From contig NC_089855.1 of assembly GCF_036373705.1 (NCBI RefSeq), positions 9,234,219-9,298,218 on the forward strand: DNA of 64,000 bases, read 5' to 3'. Under the pieces are notes generated by a model, which had not been told where the DNA came from, ran no database searches, and was given only the letters and a program-made list of their open reading frames with translations. Shown piece by piece: positions 59,632-64,000 of this stretch (its first letter is position 1; each line of letters starts with the position of its first letter). Source of the stretch: Amia ocellicauda. Taxonomy: Eukaryota; Chordata; Actinopteri; Amiiformes; Amiidae. A program made the translations under genes and the position numbers.

Positions 59632-62600
59632 GCAGTCTATACTATTTTTTAAGTTTCTTAAACTTTTTGTATTAAATCTGAAATCTAGGTTCTATGAATA
59701 CAGATGTTCTCTGCAATTATCGTATGACTGCTATGACAAAATTGCAAATTGAAAATGCAGTGCCATGTTAATTTTTTCTATGCAAATATCAAGCTCATTC
59801 CCTGATTACTTATTGAAATACTTCTCTTTAGGGCTGGATTCATTTATAAATGCTGCTAATCATTTGTGGCTATACTAAGTGTATAGCCTAGGACCAAATC
59901 AGCTATTGCACCACAAAAAATAAATACAATATTTTAAAAAATCCCTGCAAATTATCACCATATCAGTACAATCCCCTTTCATGTGATCAACGTCAGAGCT
60001 CAGAGGAAGTGCATGGGATATTCAGGTGTTTGTCAAATATTCATTTAATGGGAATTTGCAGCAGTGTTACTGTTATTTTCTCTCTCTGCTTTTCTGTATT
60101 TGTCACAAAGTAGCTTCTCTCCGAGATCCCAATATGAAGGACATTTCATTATCAGACAGGCCTGTGGCATTTTAGAAAACGCTTCACAAAAAGAAAACCC
60201 ACTCTTTCAAGATACACCTCAGAGGCAAAGTAGAAATGAAAAGGAAAGGAACAACAAAGCAAGTGAATTTCTGCAAGGTGGCCTCCATCAGGGTTTGTGT
60301 GGCCCCTGGGGAAACAAAACTGTATAGATATGGATTCAACTTATAAGCGAACCCTGTTTTGAATGATGATATAGTTTGTTGATTTAAAGCAAAAGGACAT
60401 ATCTGCTCAGGCCATTATGAAAACTTTTTTTCAACAACAGACAATGACACATGATGAATTAGATTTTAAAATACTGTAATTTATTCAGCTCTCATCACCT
60501 CAATTTGAAACTCCGGAATGACATACCTGATCTTGCATATAACCGAGTCCTCTTTAAAAGACAGACTTTATGATTTACAGCATAAATAAATGAAGAAGTT
60601 AAAGATGTGCATGGATATATTGGTCTACCTTATGCTTTGTATTTAATAGACATTAATACACAAAGTTTAAGTAAAGTAGAATATCTTTGTATATATCACG
60701 TAAATTACAGCTGGTTTAAGACAACAAACACATAAAACGCAGTGTACCAAGGTGTTACCAGGAACATCTCTGGTGTCCAAGGCACTTATAGATCTCTTGC
60801 AATATAGAAGACTAGCATTAAGTAGGACACTTTCAACAAATGTCACCGTGCGTTAGACCATGATTGCTCACAAAAAGCGACATAAAAGCCCCATCACTCT
60901 GTCAGACACCATGCTAAAATCTATAAGGTAGCACTACAATTGACTTCACTTTATGTCTCAAGTTCAATTCAGGGATTTGTTGCCCTGGGATATAAAACCA
61001 TAAATGTACCACTACTGCTTTTCCCCCACCTCTTCTAATTTGGGAGTTATTGCAGAAGTTAAACACTGAGACATCGGCTAAGTGGGTTGACTTTTAAAAT
61101 GGTTTACTAGAATGAATAATCCTAGTTTATACCGGAGGCTTCTACTCTTCTGCCAACAAGGTGGCATTTTACAAATATTGTTTAGCTGACATTTGTTCAA
61201 AACATCTTTATTTTTATTTCTAGGAATATTAGCCTTGTTAAAATATTTACAAGAAAGCACTGCACACCAGTGACACGGAAAAGTGGACCTATTCATGAAG
61301 CAATGGCAAAATTAATTATTTTTTTCCACTGTAACAAACAGAACAGTGTTTATATGTTATGATCTTTCTGTAATAAATGCTCATTATCAATTTCCAGTTT
61401 GTTAATATACTTTACATGAAGCAAAAATATTGGTGTATGGAAGTTTACTTCATACAATGTAATCTGGTACACTTGTCTTCAAATGATATTTTATTTAGCC
61501 ATTTCAACTTGCTTTAAAATGGAAACATTTCAGTTTGTTTAATTTTTTTTTTTTTTTTGTTATGCAAGCCAAAGGAGGTCCCCAGCCAGGGTCCAAGTGA
61601 AACCCAAACTGGAGGAGGAAGAAAGCAGCAACAAAACCAAGCCCAGTTTTTACTTACCACTCATAAGGGGTTATTATTTTAGTTTACTGTTTTTTGTATT
61701 AACAATATCCAAATGAATTTAATCTCCATCTATGTAGGACTCTGGAAGGTAGGTTAAGGTAAAGATGTTTTCACTGGAAAGTTGTTCATTGTCCTGCTGA
61801 AAGAATGTTGATTTAAACTAGAGGATCTCTCAAAGGTGACGCATGGCACTCAGAGTGGTTTATGTAGCTGGTTTGCTTGTTTTCAAAGTGCACCTTGAAT
61901 GAAGCACTGTCGATCTACACGTATGATGTGGAGTATCGGGGTAAATAAAGGGTTTCATAACCCAGTTACAGCAGGAGAATGTCAACCCTGTCCTCAGTGA
62001 ATGCCTGGGTGTCTAACCCAAACCCAAGACCACACTAAAATGCTCTCTCAACCACCTGAAGTAACTATCCCTGCTTTCATCCCTCTAATTCATATTTAGC
62101 TTAGACAAAATGTCTTAATTCCAGTTTTCCATTTTCTTTTTCATGTTTTCTTTTGATATCATTTATTTAGTTCTTTCTTAAACATCAGAGCTTTCAGTTC
62201 CAATCTTTATTCTTCGGTGTGAGAGTGCATTTCAATGTCAAAAGGAGACATCTTAGACTATACAACATTGCATTACAGCTCCATATGCAGTGACTGTTTG
62301 AAGGTGTAATGTGATAGTTTGACCAGTCAGAAAGCACAGGGTTCATCAGTCAGTCAATCAGACCTCCATTAAGCCTGGCCACAGTGCTTTCTGTTTTTTG
62401 CTAAATCCTTCAGTCTGTCAGGCTTCTGGCATGATAAAAAATTGTGTGAATTTTAAAAGCATTGCAAAAGGGAATATTGGTTTATTGCATGATGATGTGG
62501 AAATATTTGATCTCTGCTTGCATGAAATTACACTTGCTTTTTTTGGTCCCCTTTTCTTTTCTGTTGAGCAGGGTATTCTCAGGAGCTTTGGCAAATTGTT

Positions 62601-64000
62601 TTTACATGATGAATTACAGGTCTAGGAGAGGTTTCATATGTGTGAAAATAGTTTCTCTGGCAGCTGAAAAGACTGAACTGCTTTCTTTGTTTTGTCGTGT
62701 TGGTTCATACATATGCATACATACAGTGTTTGAAGATAATTATCTACCAGCAGGCTCAGCAATCAGAAACGGTTGCGTTTACAGACTATTGGGACTGATT
62801 GCACACATGCCCTGCAGCCTTCCAAGTACATTTGTTAATGCCATCATTCAGTAAATAAAAACATAAACACATAAATAAGATCAAAATGTATAACAAAAAT
62901 ACCCCGTTTTGCATTAGTGCTGTGTTCCTGAAAAACACAACACATTTACCACTGAAATGGATGTTATAATGATTGACGATGCACCACAGGACTCACAGCA
63001 TGCAAACCCCATTTACTACCAAAAAAATACCTGATAAAATAGATATAAATTAAACAAAATAATGTACATACCTGTAAGAATCAGAACTTTAAGTCTGTCG
63101 AGCACCAATACCAAATATTGCTCTTCCTGGATTCCTTGTCAGGGGGAGAAGACAACATACTTAATTTCTCATCCATTGTTTTGATTTTTTCACAAAAATT
63201 ACACAATGGAACCAGGTGGGAGGGGAGATAAATAAATACAAATTGCAGGGTGAGGGAAAATACAGTGATGCAAAACCGAGGCATTAGACAATGCACTAAA
63301 AGTTGTTCCTAAAAAATTGATGATGCAGAAACAGATTGATGTAAAATGTGGTACTAAAGTGTCTATATAGTGCAAGCAACACGGCGTTAGAATGCGTTTG
63401 TATTATTTTTAGTTTTTTTTAGCTACCGCAAAATTGTCATTGTTTATTTTGGCAAGGGTGTCACATTTAAACATCCATTGCTTTTGCCAGCTCCCAGCTT
63501 CAGTGGTGCGTGGCACATTGCATCCTAAGGTTTCTGCAGTGACATGTCTGCACAGCCATTGCAATTGGTGTCAGCAGTATTACAGCACAGGCCATATGGT
63601 GCTATGCGGTCCAGTTCAGGTTTGCCCAGATTTTACCCTGCTGGTTCTTTGTTCTCATGCTCCCTTTCTTGGGATAGCGGAAATCTAATTTAATGATTAA
63701 TTTGCTTTCGTGTGGACTATGTGAGACAATGTTTGCTTAAAATGAAATTGGTTCTGCTTCTTTGTGTAATGTTTGCTCATAGAGTTTCAGGAGTTTCTTA
63801 TCAAATAACTTCCTGTCAGGAAGTGAATGATTTTAAATTTGGTCCTTCTGCAATGTGGCATCAGAGCTGAGCTAACCTAGATTTAATTAACCAAAAACAT
63901 ATTGCCAGACATACTTCTTGAGCAACTTTCAATAACATTAAACAGGGCCCAATAGTTTTAGCTTAGGCACAAAATAGCCAAAAACAGAATGAATGCAACA
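59632..64000. other. Gene-poor tract to the end of the window
   Basis: No gene or element supported. A T-run of about 18 lies at 61541-61558. Open frames up to 130 codons (for example 62462-62854 +) lack motifs and splice context. Confidence 0.5.

Noticed and set aside
62398..62854. 75- and 130-codon frames
   Set aside because: No recognisable domain, no supporting signals, and adjacent frames of similar length overlap.

Overview
The window looks like a segment of a ray-finned fish nuclear genome. The genes are intron-bearing with GT-AG splice sites and AATAAA polyadenylation signals. TBC1D23 and NIT2 lie side by side, as they do on human 3q12. The repeats are typical of fish: Tc1/mariner elements, hAT MITEs, L2/CR1-like and Tx1/L1-like LINEs, and long dinucleotide arrays. 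The species cannot be fixed from the sequence.

Layout. (1) Positions 1-11.7 kb are gene-dense and GC-richer. They hold the 3' end of TBC1D23 (+; six exons including a 45-nt cassette exon), a single-exon histone H2B gene (-) and a complete ten-exon NIT2 omega-amidase gene (+). H2B and NIT2 diverge from an interval of about 510 bp that carries H2B promoter elements (TATA, octamer, CCAAT). (2) Positions 12.4-14.3 kb hold a broken immunoglobulin V-set receptor gene. A J-like motif is already joined to its V exon, and transmembrane and cytoplasmic exons follow. (3) Positions 14.3-24.9 kb are a repeat graveyard: an L2-like LINE lacking its reverse-transcriptase core, two Tx1/L1-like LINE 3' ends inserted tail to tail, another L2-like 3' end, and two hAT MITEs with 8-bp target duplications. 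(4) Positions 25-64 kb are an AT-rich, gene-poor tract with three Tc1/mariner elements. These are an internally deleted copy at 27.4 kb, a frameshifted copy at 30.3 kb, and an apparently intact copy at 58.0 kb nested in a decayed L2-like LINE. The rest has no gene I can support. It contains two exon-like segments with strong donors (37.0 and 46.0 kb), a Tol2-like hAT terminus (43.3 kb) and some non-repetitive stretches that might be conserved regulatory DNA.

The genes do not form one pathway. TBC1D23 is a trans-Golgi/endosome vesicle-tethering adaptor, H2B is a core histone and NIT2 is an enzyme of glutamine/asparagine transamination salvage. No new multi-gene system is evident. The observations most worth checking are the solitary polyadenylated-looking H2B, the V-J-joined immune receptor relic, the apparently intact Tc1 element with a perfect 39-bp internal inverted repeat, and the exon-like segment at 46 kb.
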